Source of the DNA: Prochlorococcus sp. AG-388-D03
GTDB taxonomy: Bacteria > Cyanobacteriota > Cyanobacteriia > PCC-6307 > Cyanobiaceae
Length of the DNA: 64,000 nt
Direction of reading: 5' to 3'
NCBI GenBank assembly: GCA_003279875.1
Contig: QCGN01000001.1
Span: 1-64,000 of the forward strand
Shown: positions 29,533 through 42,370 of the stretch, one piece after another
Layout: every line of letters begins with the position of its first letter
Numbering within the stretch: the first letter of the stretch is position 1
Notes under the pieces: model-generated
Told to the model about the DNA's origin: nothing
Database searches by the model: none
The model's input: the letters and a program-made list of their open reading frames with translations, nothing else
Position numbers and translations under genes: made by a program

Positions 29533-30009
29533 TTATGCAGTCCCACAGAAAGCAACCTCAGGAAACTTGAGCTTTGCTTCTTCCAATTTCTTTGTTTTCC
29601 CTTCTTCTTGCCAATAATTGATTACTTCAGTAGCTTTATTTAGTATTTCTACTCTTTCGTTATCTGTAATCCAACTTTTATTCTCTAATTCACTTTTTAA
29701 TTTTTCCCAAGCATCATCCCTCGGCCAAAAATAATAAGCAGTAAGAGGACTTGGGCCTCCGCCAACAATTTGATCAACTGCCAACGCAACATTATCAGGT
29801 AACCACAAAATTTTAATAATAAATCTACCTTCATCAGGCTTAGGTGTATAGCCTGTTGGAACCCCATCTTCATCAATTTTGGCAGCAGCCAAAACGGCAT
29901 TTGCTCCCATCATCCCAGCATTTGGAGAAGTTTTTTTTGATTTTTGAGAATCACTTTTTTGTTCTTGTAGCTCCTGCGAGTTCCCATTGCTCTTATCGGA
30001 TGAAGTCAT
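29533..30009 (-). CDS. ycf65: Ribosome-associated PSRP-3/Ycf65-like protein
   Basis: [43 protein letters not shown]. Confidence 0.85.
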   Translation of the reverse strand: MTSSDKSNGNSQELQEQKSDSQKSKKTSPNAGMMGANAVLAAAKIDEDGVPTGYTPKPDEGRFIIKILWLPDNVALAVDQIVGGGPSPLTAYYFWPRDDAWEKLKSELENKSWITDNERVEILNKATEVINYWQEEGKTKKLEEAKLKFPEVAFCGTA

Positions 30010-30117
30010 TCAATATTAATTAGATTTAGTTAATAATTTATCAGCTTATGGTCACTTATTGATCATTTTGATCAAAAATTCTTGCTTTTATTTATTCATA
30101 ATTACTAAAACTTTATG

Positions 30118-30276
30118 TTATCTATCACTTGATACCTCATAAAATTCGTAAATAGTTGTTTCTAAAGAGTCCCAAAGATCTTTAGGAATATCATTTTCTT
30201 CTGCAAACATCCCAAGTTGACTAGCTAAGCCTCTTGCTTGGGATAGTTTAGAATCATAAGAATTAGTTTTATCCAT
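30118..30276 (-). CDS. 52-aa hypothetical protein
   Basis: MDKTNSYDSKLSQARGLASQLGMFAEENDIPKDLWDSLETTIYEFYEVSSDR*. Confidence 0.55.
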   Translation of the reverse strand: MDKTNSYDSKLSQARGLASQLGMFAEENDIPKDLWDSLETTIYEFYEVSSDR

Positions 30277-30334
30277 GTTGAAATTTTTTTATCCTTAATA
30301 AAAAATAAATCTATTAACTGGATAAGTCAAATAT

Positions 30335-31660
30335 TCAAGATTCTAGATCAGAAATTTCTTTCAAAGCTGCGATACTAAGAATTTCTGGCTCTTCCTCGTT
30401 TACAAGAACATCATCTTCAATTCTTATTCCGATACCTTTCCATTTTTCATCAATACTGGGTTGGCCTTCGGGGACTGGTATCCTATCACTTATGTAGATA
30501 CCTGGTTCAACAGTTAGTATCATTCCATTCTGTAATGGAACATCATATTCTCCCATCCTATAAGCTCCTACATCGTGAACATCCAAACCAAGCCAATGTC
30601 CAGTTCTGTGCATATAAAGATGTTTATAAGATCCTTTTTCAATTATTCCATCAGTATCTCCTCTTAAGAGTCCGATTTCTTTTAATCCCTCTACCAAAAT
30701 TCTTAAAGCAATATTATGCACATTACTAGAGTTAGAACCTTTTACAGAATTGCTAATTGCTTTTTTTTGTGCTTCTAAAACAATTTCATATATAAGTTTC
30801 TGTTCTTTAGAAAACTTCCCACCGATAGGAATTGTTCTCGTTATGTCTCCATTGTAATAGTCAATTAATGAACAACCTGCATCTACCAACAATAAATCTC
30901 CATTATTCAAGTCAGAGTTATTTAATGTGTAATGCAAAATACAGGCATTATCACCTGAAGCAACGATAGAGTTATAAGCTGGTCCTCTTGCACCTTTTTC
31001 TAGAAAAAATCCTTCTATTAAGCCTTGAATTTGTCTTTCATTTTTTTTCGATGAAATAGATTCCCTCACTAATTCATGTGCCTCGGCTGAAATTTGAGTA
31101 GCCTCTCTCATCCTATTGATCTCAAATTCACTTTTAATTAAGCGCATTTCATTGAGATAAATTTCAGGAGATTTTATAGAATTTGCTCCTATTCCAACTC
31201 TTGAACGAGCTTCAAGTTGTTGGGAATATATTTCCAAAACAATTTTTTCAATCTTGGGATGTTTACCTATTGAATAAACAATCTCTTCTGAATCATCAAT
31301 ATAAGCTGGAAGTAAACGTCTAAAATCATTAATTGAATGAGCTTTATCTGCCTTAAATTCTGTTTCAGCGCCCTCTATACCCCATCTAAAGCCATGCCAA
31401 ACCTCGCTAATAATATCTTTTGGGGCAACAAATAAAATAAACCTTTCACCTTTTGGCTTATTAGACAAAAAAAGAGCAATAGAATCAGGTTCATCAAAAC
31501 CAGTAAGATACCAGAAATTACTATCTTGTCTAAAAGGGTATTCACAATCGGCATGATGATTAACTAAGCTTGAGCTTGGAATAATAGCAGCTGCACCATT
31601 TAATTTTTTTAAGAAAATTTCTCTTCTATCTTCAAAAAATTTAGTATTAGTTTTAAACAT
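30335..31660 (-). CDS. pepP: Xaa-Pro aminopeptidase
   Basis: LLVDAGC…GDITRTIP, HRTGHWLGLDVHD, VEPGIY. Confidence 0.9.
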   Translation of the reverse strand: MFKTNTKFFEDRREIFLKKLNGAAAIIPSSSLVNHHADCEYPFRQDSNFWYLTGFDEPDSIALFLSNKPKGERFILFVAPKDIISEVWHGFRWGIEGAETEFKADKAHSINDFRRLLPAYIDDSEEIVYSIGKHPKIEKIVLEIYSQQLEARSRVGIGANSIKSPEIYLNEMRLIKSEFEINRMREATQISAEAHELVRESISSKKNERQIQGLIEGFFLEKGARGPAYNSIVASGDNACILHYTLNNSDLNNGDLLLVDAGCSLIDYYNGDITRTIPIGGKFSKEQKLIYEIVLEAQKKAISNSVKGSNSSNVHNIALRILVEGLKEIGLLRGDTDGIIEKGSYKHLYMHRTGHWLGLDVHDVGAYRMGEYDVPLQNGMILTVEPGIYISDRIPVPEGQPSIDEKWKGIGIRIEDDVLVNEEEPEILSIAALKEISDLES

Positions 31661-31733
31661 AAATTTTCAATTGGCGAGTTTTATAAAAAAGTGGAAGAAT
31701 GAATTAAAAGATATTTAAAACTAATCAATTTAA

Positions 31734-32711
31734 ATGGAACCCAATGTATACATCCTAATTTTACTAATAATAATTATTTTAGTAGGTTCGGCGTGTTGTT
31801 CAGGGGTAGAAGCAGCTTTTTTAGCAGTAAATTCAATAAGAATATTAGAAGTAGCATCAAAACAAAAACCTAAAAGTTCTGCTGATCAACTTCTTAAACT
31901 TAGAAAACATCTTGGAAGAACTTTAACTGTAATTACTATAACTAATAATGGTTTTAATATAATAGGGAGTCTCCTCTTGGGGGTTTACGGAGCATTAATT
32001 ATTAAAAGTAGTTTTGGTTTAACATTATTTTCAATTACTTTTTATATATTAGTTGTATTACTTGGAGAAGTACTTCCTAAAGCAATAGGTACAAGATTTT
32101 CATTACAAATAGCCATATTATCTGTACCAATTTTGAGGATGTTAAACAGTTGTATGAGGCCATTTTTAATATTAATAGAGCATTTATTTCCTGTTATTAC
32201 TGCAGAGAACGAAATATCTACTGATGAAGAAGAGATTAGACAAATGGCAAAAATTGGTTCACAGAAGGGATTCATTGAGGCTGATGAAGCAGCAATGATA
32301 CTCAAAGTTTTTCAGTTAAATGATTTAAAAGCAAAAGATTTAATGATACCTAGAGTATCAGCTCCTAGTCTTGATGGTTCCTCAAATCTTGATGAAATTT
32401 CAAAACTAATAATTTCAAATAATTCTCCATGGTGGATTGTGTTGGGAGATAAAGTTGACAAAATACAAGGAATAGCAAAACGCGAAAACTTACTAACTAG
32501 CCTAATCAAAGGAGAAAATAAAAAATTGTTATCAGAACTATGTGATCCTGTTGATTACATCCCAGAAATGATAAAAGTAGACAAGTTGTTAACAAGATTT
32601 GACAAGGATCACAAAGGCGTAAAAGTAGTAGTAGATGAATTTGGGGGATTTGTGGGAATAATTGGATCTGAAGCTGTACTATCTGTATTGGCCGGATGGT
32701 GGCAAGAATAA
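31734..32711 (+). CDS. CNNM/CorC-type DUF21-CBS membrane protein
   Basis: CCSGVEAAFLAVN, LPKAIGTRF, DLMIPRV. Confidence 0.85.
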   Translation: MEPNVYILILLIIIILVGSACCSGVEAAFLAVNSIRILEVASKQKPKSSADQLLKLRKHLGRTLTVITITNNGFNIIGSLLLGVYGALIIKSSFGLTLFSITFYILVVLLGEVLPKAIGTRFSLQIAILSVPILRMLNSCMRPFLILIEHLFPVITAENEISTDEEEIRQMAKIGSQKGFIEADEAAMILKVFQLNDLKAKDLMIPRVSAPSLDGSSNLDEISKLIISNNSPWWIVLGDKVDKIQGIAKRENLLTSLIKGENKKLLSELCDPVDYIPEMIKVDKLLTRFDKDHKGVKVVVDEFGGFVGIIGSEAVLSVLAGWWQE

Positions 32712-32713
32712 AT

Positions 32714-33955
32714 ATGAAGAAAACAAATATTGATAAAAGTTATTTGCTTTTGAAAAAATGGTGGGAGAGTATTGAACTTACCAACTATGAAAAAAGTACA
32801 TTAAATAAAGAAATAATTTCTTTTAATCAACAACTTTTTAGACTAAAAGAAAAACAATTAAGAATTGGTATATATGGCAAAGCAGGGGTTGGAAAGTCAT
32901 CTATTTTAAATTTGTTATTAAACAAAAACGAGTTTAAAACAGATATTATTAATGGATCAACAAAAAATATTCAAAAAAAAGAGTGGTCTGTAAAAATTGA
33001 GAACCTAAATACTATTGAATTAATTGATTCTCCGGGCTTTGATTTTTGTGATATTAAAGACCCAGAAAATATATTCTCGCATATTAATAATTCAGAATTA
33101 ATTTTATTTACATTAGCTGGAGATATCAATAGAAGTGAGCTTTCTAAGATTAATTCATTTATCAAAAATGGAAAAAAAATTGTTCTCGTTTTAAATAAAA
33201 TTGAATCCTGGCACCCGCAAGATTTAAAAAACATTTTAAAAAATATAAAATTAAAGCTGCCTAAAAATACTAATATCCCTATAATTTGTAATTCAAGAAA
33301 TAAAATTAAAAATGACCTAGTTGATTTAATTATTAGACAAGGTGAAAATTTATTAACATTTAACTCTCTCCAATTGGCTGATAAATTATTTTTGCAAATT
33401 AAAGAACAAAGATTAAAAAGAAGGCAAAGGGAAGCTCAATCAATTATTGGTAAATTTGCAACAATCAAAGCGTCAGGAGTGGCATTAAACCCATTAATTT
33501 TTCTGGATATTGCAGGAGGTTTTGCTTTAGATACTGCATTAGTTAGTGAATTAAGTAAAGTTTATGGGTTAAATCTTAAAGGTGAATCAGCACGAAAAAT
33601 CATCAAAAAGATTTCTATCAATAACATTCTTTTGGGAGCATCTCAAGTCGGTATAAATACATCTTTTAATTTATTACGTAAATTTTTCTTAGCCACTGCT
33701 CCTTTTACACACGGTTTATCATTGTTACCATACGGACCAATTGCTATTGTTCAAGCAGCAATATCAGTTAGATCTACAAAAATTGTTGGGGAATTAGCTG
33801 CTAAAGAAATATTTAGAAAAAGCAAAGGATATCTTTTAGATCCATCTCAAATAATCAAAAAACTCATAATGAAAGAACCTGAAATTTTTGATCATACAAA
33901 AATTTATTTATCAAATAAAAATTTAAATAACAACTTTGCTATTTTTCTACCTTGA
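32714..33955 (+). CDS. GTPase with C-terminal DUF697-like domain
   Basis: GKAGVGKSS, DSPGFDF, LVLNKIE. Confidence 0.8.
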   Translation: MKKTNIDKSYLLLKKWWESIELTNYEKSTLNKEIISFNQQLFRLKEKQLRIGIYGKAGVGKSSILNLLLNKNEFKTDIINGSTKNIQKKEWSVKIENLNTIELIDSPGFDFCDIKDPENIFSHINNSELILFTLAGDINRSELSKINSFIKNGKKIVLVLNKIESWHPQDLKNILKNIKLKLPKNTNIPIICNSRNKIKNDLVDLIIRQGENLLTFNSLQLADKLFLQIKEQRLKRRQREAQSIIGKFATIKASGVALNPLIFLDIAGGFALDTALVSELSKVYGLNLKGESARKIIKKISINNILLGASQVGINTSFNLLRKFFLATAPFTHGLSLLPYGPIAIVQAAISVRSTKIVGELAAKEIFRKSKGYLLDPSQIIKKLIMKEPEIFDHTKIYLSNKNLNNNFAIFLP

Positions 33956-34533
33956 AATTTGATACTAAAAATCGAATTGCCCTATTTGGAACTAGTGCAG
34001 ATCCACCAACAACGGGCCACAAGAAAATACTCGAAGAATTATCAAATATTTATTCTTGTATTATTACTTATGCAAGTGATAATCCCAAAAAAAAGCATAA
34101 AGAAAATATTTTTTATAGAAACCTTCTGTTAAAAACACTAATCAAAGATATAAACAATCCAAAAATAATATTTAATCAACGAATAAGTAGTCAATGGGCA
34201 ATAGAGTCCATTGAAAAATGTAAAAAAATTTATGCCTCCAATTCAATAGATTTTGTAATAGGTAGTGATTTAATAACCGAAATTTTCTCATGGAAAAATT
34301 TTAATAAAATTATTTCCGAAGTTAAATTACTTATAATTAAAAGAGAAGGATATCCTATTAAATCAAATACTATTAAAAGGCTAGAAATTAATAACGTTTT
34401 ATTTGAAATTTCTTCGTTGAATATTCCTAAAATTTCTAGTTCAAAGGTTAGATTAAATAATAATTATTCTGATTTACCAAAATCATTAACCGATATAGTA
34501 AAGAAGAATAATTTATATGAATCTATGAAGTAA
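33952..34533 (+). CDS. nadD: Nicotinate-nucleotide adenylyltransferase
   Basis: ALFGTSADPPTTGHKKI; SSSKVR. Confidence 0.8.
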   Translation: MKFDTKNRIALFGTSADPPTTGHKKILEELSNIYSCIITYASDNPKKKHKENIFYRNLLLKTLIKDINNPKIIFNQRISSQWAIESIEKCKKIYASNSIDFVIGSDLITEIFSWKNFNKIISEVKLLIIKREGYPIKSNTIKRLEINNVLFEISSLNIPKISSSKVRLNNNYSDLPKSLTDIVKKNNLYESMK

Positions 34534-34537
34534 TTGA

Positions 34538-36235
34538 ATGAAGTTTTTCCTTGCTCAATTAAATCCAATTGTTGGTGATCTAGATGGAAATGCAAAAAAA
34601 ATTCTTTATGTAGCAGATAGAGCATATGCCAATTCTGCTGATATGGTGCTCACCCCAGAATTATCTTTGTGGGGTTATCCTGCTAAAGATTTACTTCTGA
34701 AAAAAAATTTAATTGAAAAACAGTACATTATTTTAGATCAGTTATCCATCGCCATAAATAAAAAATATGGGGATTTGAGTATTACGATAGGAATTGCTGA
34801 AAAAATTGATGACCTTTTTTTTCCAAATCTTTATAATTCTGTTGTTCTTATTGAGGGTGGTGAATGGAAAACGATTGCACGTAAAATTATTCTTCCAACT
34901 TATGAAGTTTTTGATGAGAAAAGATACTTTCGCTCAGAGGATAAAGTATCTGTAATCTCCAAAAAAATTAAAAGCAAAACATACAAGATTGGTTTAACCA
35001 TATGTGAAGATTTATGGGTTAATGAAAATATAGAAGGAAGAGGTATCCATGAAAAGAATCCGATTTCGGAATTAAAGAGCGAAAATATTGATCTTTTAGT
35101 AAACTTGTCTGCCTCTCCATACACATTCAAAAAATTTAAATTAAGAAATAAAATTTCGAGTTTTGCTGCTCAATACCTCAAAGTACCCTTAATATACGTT
35201 AATCAAGTAGGCGCAAATGATGATTTAATTTTTGATGGCAATAGTTTCATTATCAATAAAAATGGCTCAAAGATTAAGCAATTAAAATCTTTTTCAGAGG
35301 ATATGTTTAGTTGGGATACTAAGGAAAATTTAAAATTAGTAAATGAAAAAAAATCTTCTGAAATTTCTTCTGTGTTCGATGCTTTAGTTTTGGGAGTAAA
35401 AGACTACGCTAAAAAATGCGGATTTAGGTCGGCTTTGATTGGCTTAAGTGGAGGTATTGATTCAGCACTAGTATCAGTGATTGCAACGGCTGCATTAGGA
35501 AGTGAAAATATCTTTTGCGTCTCAATGCCTTCTAAGTGGAGTTCCGAACATTCTAAAATCGATGCGAAAAATTTAGTCAAAAGACTAAATATAAGTTTAA
35601 AGACAATCTCGATTCAAAGTATTATGTCCTCTTTTGAGGACTCTTTTATAGAAAGCTTAAACTTCAAGGCAGAAGGTATAACAAATCAAAACATCCAATC
35701 AAGGATAAGGGGTACCCTTTTAATGGCTTTAGCTAATCAAGAAAAGCATTTATTACTTGCAACTGGTAACAAATCAGAACTAGCTGTTGGATATTGCACA
35801 CTATATGGTGATATGAATGGAGGACTATCTGTGATAGGTGATTTATATAAAACTAATGTTTTTAAATTGTGTAATTGGCTTGATAGTGAAGATTCAGTAG
35901 AACGTAGGAGAGCTTATAAATTAGATACCAGAGTTAAAATCATTGGGGATCTAATCCGAAAAAAGCCTCCCAGTGCTGAACTAGCTCCTGATCAACTTGA
36001 TACTGATTCACTTCCTCCATATTCTTTATTAGACAAAATTCTGAAAGGAATTATTGAAGAAAAAAAAGATTTACAGCTTCTTGAACAAGATGGTTATACC
36101 AAAGAACAAATTATAGAAATAATTACACTAATTAAAAAAGCAGAATTCAAAAGAAAGCAAGCTCCACCAATACTAAAATTAAGTAGTCAATCACTTGGTA
36201 GTGACTGGAGAGTACCAATAGCTATTTCTAACTAA
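34538..36235 (+). CDS. nadE: Glutamine-dependent NAD synthetase
   Basis: Nitrilase domain plus GLSGGIDSALV. Confidence 0.93.
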   Translation: MKFFLAQLNPIVGDLDGNAKKILYVADRAYANSADMVLTPELSLWGYPAKDLLLKKNLIEKQYIILDQLSIAINKKYGDLSITIGIAEKIDDLFFPNLYNSVVLIEGGEWKTIARKIILPTYEVFDEKRYFRSEDKVSVISKKIKSKTYKIGLTICEDLWVNENIEGRGIHEKNPISELKSENIDLLVNLSASPYTFKKFKLRNKISSFAAQYLKVPLIYVNQVGANDDLIFDGNSFIINKNGSKIKQLKSFSEDMFSWDTKENLKLVNEKKSSEISSVFDALVLGVKDYAKKCGFRSALIGLSGGIDSALVSVIATAALGSENIFCVSMPSKWSSEHSKIDAKNLVKRLNISLKTISIQSIMSSFEDSFIESLNFKAEGITNQNIQSRIRGTLLMALANQEKHLLLATGNKSELAVGYCTLYGDMNGGLSVIGDLYKTNVFKLCNWLDSEDSVERRRAYKLDTRVKIIGDLIRKKPPSAELAPDQLDTDSLPPYSLLDKILKGIIEEKKDLQLLEQDGYTKEQIIEIITLIKKAEFKRKQAPPILKLSSQSLGSDWRVPIAISN

Positions 36236-37299
36236 GATTGCTGGTTTTTAAAAGTCAATTCTTTGATTCTATTTAGAGGTCTTTGAATTGATTGAGGGTT
36301 TATTCCCTCTCTAATAGCAAGAATTAAACCTGCTGCCTCAAAGTAATTATCCACTTCAATAAGATTGGGATAATTAAAGTTAAGATTATCTAGATTTATT
36401 ATATTTTTATTTTTAACAGAGATTATATTTAACCCTCTCTCAATACCAGCTAATACTCCTTCTCCTCCTAATGCCCCACTTGGAACAACAATAGATTCTA
36501 CATCATTTGGATGTAATGAGATATTGTCAATTTTATCAGTTAATTCTATAAGATCTGGAGCTTTACTTAAACCAATTAATACTGATGGCAAAAATGTATA
36601 TCCTATTTCTTCAGAAGCAGCACGAGGATCTAAATTTTCATTCAATTCAAGTGGATTTAATGCAGGTGCATGTGCACAGGGAACTTTGAGAAACTTACTT
36701 ATCAAATGACTTATTACAGCCTCAACTCCTGCAATAGGATCAACACCTTTTCCCTCCCTATAAGAATTTGTCTCAACCAAATCTAAATTATCAGGGAATT
36801 TGGATACTATCGCTATTGCCGTTATGCCTTTATTTATTAACCTTTCTCCTGCTTCAATTAAAGTATCGGGATTTTCAATTACTCCTTCACTGATGCCTTG
36901 TGATTTAGAACCAATAATTATTCCTAAAGGTTTTTTTGTTAATACATAAGAATCAACATCTATTCCTAATGTTGCTATACAAGCATCTGCTACTTGTAAA
37001 TGTCTTATTAATATTTCATGTTCAATACTTGAGTCAAAAATTATTCCAATTTTCTGCTGTTTTACACTTTTTAGACCAATTTCTCCTTTAGCAAATCTAT
37101 CTAAACTATAACCCTCGACATAAAAAATATCTTTGTTTTTTTCAGCAAGAGATCCACCATTCATAACATTTGGATGAGTTATTAAACATCCACTAGCAGA
37201 GGCTAACAATTTTGCTGCCGGGAGAGAATCTCCAGCAAATCCTCCGATTTCACATCCAATCCCAGTCGGAATAATAAATATTGTTGGTGTTATAGCCAT
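36232..37299 (-). CDS. DUF3326 family protein
   Basis: GIGCEIGGFAGDSLPAAKLLASA. Confidence 0.75.
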   Translation of the reverse strand: MAITPTIFIIPTGIGCEIGGFAGDSLPAAKLLASASGCLITHPNVMNGGSLAEKNKDIFYVEGYSLDRFAKGEIGLKSVKQQKIGIIFDSSIEHEILIRHLQVADACIATLGIDVDSYVLTKKPLGIIIGSKSQGISEGVIENPDTLIEAGERLINKGITAIAIVSKFPDNLDLVETNSYREGKGVDPIAGVEAVISHLISKFLKVPCAHAPALNPLELNENLDPRAASEEIGYTFLPSVLIGLSKAPDLIELTDKIDNISLHPNDVESIVVPSGALGGEGVLAGIERGLNIISVKNKNIINLDNLNFNYPNLIEVDNYFEAAGLILAIREGINPQSIQRPLNRIKELTFKNQQS

Positions 37300-37318
37300 T
37301 GACTAAATTGAGTTATAT

Positions 37319-37522
37319 TTATGAGTTTATTGGATTTACCAAAACAGCTTTAATTCTTATTCTTTTTACATTATAAGAATTTACTGAATCTTTTATATCG
37401 ACAATAGACCATCTTATAAGACTTCCTTGTTTCATCAAATTTCCGATAATATATCTCCTTAAATTAATAATTTTTATTGATACTGGCCAATCTAAATAAA
37501 AATCAACCTTTATTAATTTCAT
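37319..37522 (-). CDS. Hypothetical protein, 67 aa
   Basis: ORF overlapping the start of the ferredoxin stop region. Confidence 0.55.
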   Translation of the reverse strand: MKLIKVDFYLDWPVSIKIINLRRYIIGNLMKQGSLIRWSIVDIKDSVNSYNVKRIRIKAVLVNPINS

Positions 37523-37845
37523 TTTTGATATTTACCAAATTGATTATTGTATAAATTATCTTCAACTTCATCTCCGATAATAATATGTAGATCAGACTTA
37601 GGATAAGCTACACATAGAAGTGCAAAACCTTTTTCCTTCAAATCATCATTTAAACCCATTGCATCTTCCTGTTCAACTGATCCATCAATAACCATTGAGG
37701 CACAGCTAGTACATACTCCCGAACAGCAACTGCTTGGCAAATCAATTCCATTAGCTTTAGCAGCACTTACTATATCTTGATCTTCAGGACATAAAAAAAA
37801 ATAGGTCTCTTTTTTTAATTCAACTTTTATATTATATTCCGACAT
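37519..37845 (-). CDS. Plant-type 2Fe-2S ferredoxin
   Basis: LPSSCCSGVCTSCASMV. Confidence 0.9.
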   Translation of the reverse strand: MSEYNIKVELKKETYFFLCPEDQDIVSAAKANGIDLPSSCCSGVCTSCASMVIDGSVEQEDAMGLNDDLKEKGFALLCVAYPKSDLHIIIGDEVEDNLYNNQFGKYQK

Positions 37846-37859
37846 TTTTAAGGCTTAAG

Positions 37860-38810
37860 CTAAACTGCTGAACCTCCTACTACTTCTAAAATCTCCTGGG
37901 TTATTGCAGCTTGCCTTGCTTTGTTATAAGTAAGGTTTAAGGTACTTGCTAATTCTTTAGCATTATCACTCGCATTATTCATTGCAGTCATTCTGCAGGC
38001 TAATTCTGAAGCAGCAGACTCTTGAAGAGCTCTAAGAATTTGATTCTGCAAGTACAAAGGTAATAAGGAATCTAGTAATTGATCAGGACTTTGTTCAAAA
38101 ACGATATCAGAAGGCAGTTTCTCTAATTCGTTCTTTTCTATATTGGATTTTTCAACTAGTAGCTTACTATTTTTTGTAGTTAATCTAAAAATCTCATCAT
38201 TTTCCTCTGCAATTCCTTGTGGATCTAATGGCAGCAATGTTTGCACAACTGGTGCACAACTTACGAGAGTAATAAATTTGGTGTAGATGATCTCTACCCT
38301 ATCTGAGTTTTCTGATAAAAATTCCGCTAAAACCTCATTAGTTATCCCTTCAGAATCTATAGCTGTTGGTACTTGTTCTAGCTCTTTGAATGTATTTTTA
38401 ATTAAGTATTTATCCTTTCTATTTTGGAAGTAACCTATTGCCTTTTTACCAACTAAAATCAAATTTGGTGCGTAACCTTGTTTAATTAACTCTGCATACC
38501 TAATTTCTACCTTCTTAATTATGTTGGTATTATATCCACCACACAAACCTCGATCGGCAGTTATGCAAACCAAAGAAATTGTCTTTACGTCTCTTTTTGA
38601 TAAGAGAGGAGAATCTACAGCTTCAAACTGCACTCTAGATTGAATATTCTCTAAAACACGGGCGAGTTTGTCTGCAAAAGGTCTACTTTTCAGTACTTGA
38701 TCTTGTGCCCTCCTTACTTTTGCAGCCGCAACTAATCTCATAGCCTCTGTTATTTTTCTAGTATTTTTAACAGAAACAATTCGATCTCTAATTTCTTTAA
38801 GATTTGCCAT
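37860..38810 (-). CDS. atpG: ATP synthase gamma subunit
   Basis: Family pattern and operon position. Confidence 0.95.
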   Translation of the reverse strand: MANLKEIRDRIVSVKNTRKITEAMRLVAAAKVRRAQDQVLKSRPFADKLARVLENIQSRVQFEAVDSPLLSKRDVKTISLVCITADRGLCGGYNTNIIKKVEIRYAELIKQGYAPNLILVGKKAIGYFQNRKDKYLIKNTFKELEQVPTAIDSEGITNEVLAEFLSENSDRVEIIYTKFITLVSCAPVVQTLLPLDPQGIAEENDEIFRLTTKNSKLLVEKSNIEKNELEKLPSDIVFEQSPDQLLDSLLPLYLQNQILRALQESAASELACRMTAMNNASDNAKELASTLNLTYNKARQAAITQEILEVVGGSAV

Positions 38811-38830
38811 AATATCTCCTTAAAATAAAT

Positions 38831-40360
<1,530 letters not shown>

Positions 40361-40379
40361 TTAAGGTTGAATTTTGAAT

Positions 40380-40922
40380 TTACTTGGATAGTGACAAACC
40401 AAGCTTTCTAATTTGAGAGGCAAGACTAGCATCAATTACTTTAGATCCTACACTCGCGACGAAACCACCAATGAGAGATGGGTCGATTTTAGTTACAAGT
40501 TCTAATTTTTCAGTCCCAGCTATATTGATGATTTTTTTGGTAATTAAAACTTTTTGGTCATCAGTTAGCTCGACAGCGGAAGAAACAGTTGCTAATGCAA
40601 TATTACTATTTTCTCTGTAAATTTCTAAAAATCTATCAAGAATTGAAGTTACAATTCCAATTCTTTGCCTATCAGACAATAATTTTAAGAAATTTAGAAG
40701 AGAAGAATTAATCTTGTCCGAAAAAATTTCAATTATGATCTTTTTCTTAGTCTCTGTCTCTAAAACTGGTGAAGACAATGTTCTTCCTAGATCAGGGGCA
40801 TCATTAATCAAGGAAAGTAGTTGTTTTACTTCCTTAACCATTTCTTCAGTTTGGTCTTTTTCATTAACAACCTGAAGTAACGCTTCTGCATATGGAGTAG
40901 TGACTGAATTTAAAAGTGGCAT
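40380..40922 (-). CDS. atpH: ATP synthase delta subunit
   Basis: Family pattern and operon position. Confidence 0.93.
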   Translation of the reverse strand: MPLLNSVTTPYAEALLQVVNEKDQTEEMVKEVKQLLSLINDAPDLGRTLSSPVLETETKKKIIIEIFSDKINSSLLNFLKLLSDRQRIGIVTSILDRFLEIYRENSNIALATVSSAVELTDDQKVLITKKIINIAGTEKLELVTKIDPSLIGGFVASVGSKVIDASLASQIRKLGLSLSK

Positions 40923-41434
40923 TAGTTCATCTCAATATTGTTTATGGATTGAGTTACCAAATTTTCTTGAGCATTTTGATCAAGTCTATTTGGCAGAGAA
41001 TCTAAAGCTTTCTTAATAGCTATTTCTACAGCTTCTTTACGAAGTTGGGAAATTGCTCTTTTAGCTTCTGAGCTTTCATCAGAGATTGCGCTTTGTTTTA
41101 TTCGTGCCATCTCTTCAATAGCTTTTTTCTCACTTTCCATCCTGATGGATTCAGATCTTTTAAGAGAATCTGCTTTAATTTGACTAGCTTTTTCTTCTGC
41201 TAAAGATAAGTCAGTCTTTGCTTTGTCTAAAGCTTGCGTTGCCTTTAAAAGTCGATTTTCTGCTTCTTTTAATTCAAGGAGTATTCCCTCTCTTCTTTTT
41301 TGAAGCATTTTACCTAGAAAACCCGGTAAAAATTTATAAAGACCAAAAACAACTACAGCCCAATTAAGAACATTAGTCTCGAATAAATTAAGATTTAATC
41401 CAAAACCTTCTGTAGCTAAAAGAGGTAAATTCAT
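40922..41434 (-). CDS. atpF: ATP synthase subunit b
   Basis: N-terminal TM plus coiled coil, operon position. Confidence 0.92.
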   Translation of the reverse strand: MNLPLLATEGFGLNLNLFETNVLNWAVVVFGLYKFLPGFLGKMLQKRREGILLELKEAENRLLKATQALDKAKTDLSLAEEKASQIKADSLKRSESIRMESEKKAIEEMARIKQSAISDESSEAKRAISQLRKEAVEIAIKKALDSLPNRLDQNAQENLVTQSINNIEMN

Positions 41435-41892
41435 TTTTTTAGAATTAATCTATTAACAATAAGCTCGCTTAAGTCCTCAGCTTGCTTAAATAATTGTTCA
41501 CGAGCTGAAGATGTCTGATTTTCTATTTCTAACCTTGCTTTTTCTTTAGAAGCATTTGCTTCATTATTAGCAAGTTCAAGAGCTTCTTTATAAAGCTTAT
41601 CAGATTCATTTTCTGCTTCACTCACAATCTTTTGAGCTTCAGATCGAGCACTTTGAAGCTGACTTAGTAAATCAGCTTCTAATTTTTCAACTTCTGAAAG
41701 TTTATTTTTAGCCTCCATAATATTATTACTTACAAATTTTTCTCTTTTTTCAACAACATTGCCCACAGGCTTAAAAAAGAGAGAATTTAATATGTAAGTA
41801 AGAGCTACTACTTGTATTGCCATAAGAGGCAGAGTGGCATTTATGTCAAATAATCCACCTTCAGTAGTACAAAAAAAATCAAAGGCCAACAT
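41431..41892 (-). CDS. ATP synthase subunit b'
   Basis: N-terminal TM plus coiled coil, operon position. Confidence 0.9.
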   Translation of the reverse strand: MLAFDFFCTTEGGLFDINATLPLMAIQVVALTYILNSLFFKPVGNVVEKREKFVSNNIMEAKNKLSEVEKLEADLLSQLQSARSEAQKIVSEAENESDKLYKEALELANNEANASKEKARLEIENQTSSAREQLFKQAEDLSELIVNRLILKK

Positions 41893-41961
41893 ATTGTTTC
41901 AATTGAAATTAAAAAATTATATTTTAATATTGCTAATAAGAATTATAAGCAACATTTACTT

Positions 41962-42225
<264 letters not shown>

Positions 42226-42284
42226 TTAATGCTTGTGATAAATCTTTTTGTCTAAGACGCTTGGACATTCTTTTTTTTAAGAAT

Positions 42285-42354
42285 GGGCCTGATTTTTCAG
42301 ACCTACGCGATTAAACATTTTGCCAGATTACAGGCCCTTTGTAAAAGAGTCTGA
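42285..42354 (-). other. Structured RNA region between atpB and atpE
   Basis: Interleaved inverted repeats GGGCCTGA / TCAGACC / CAGGCCC / GTCTGA. Confidence 0.5.
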
Positions 42355-42370
42355 ATGTATTAAAGAAAAA

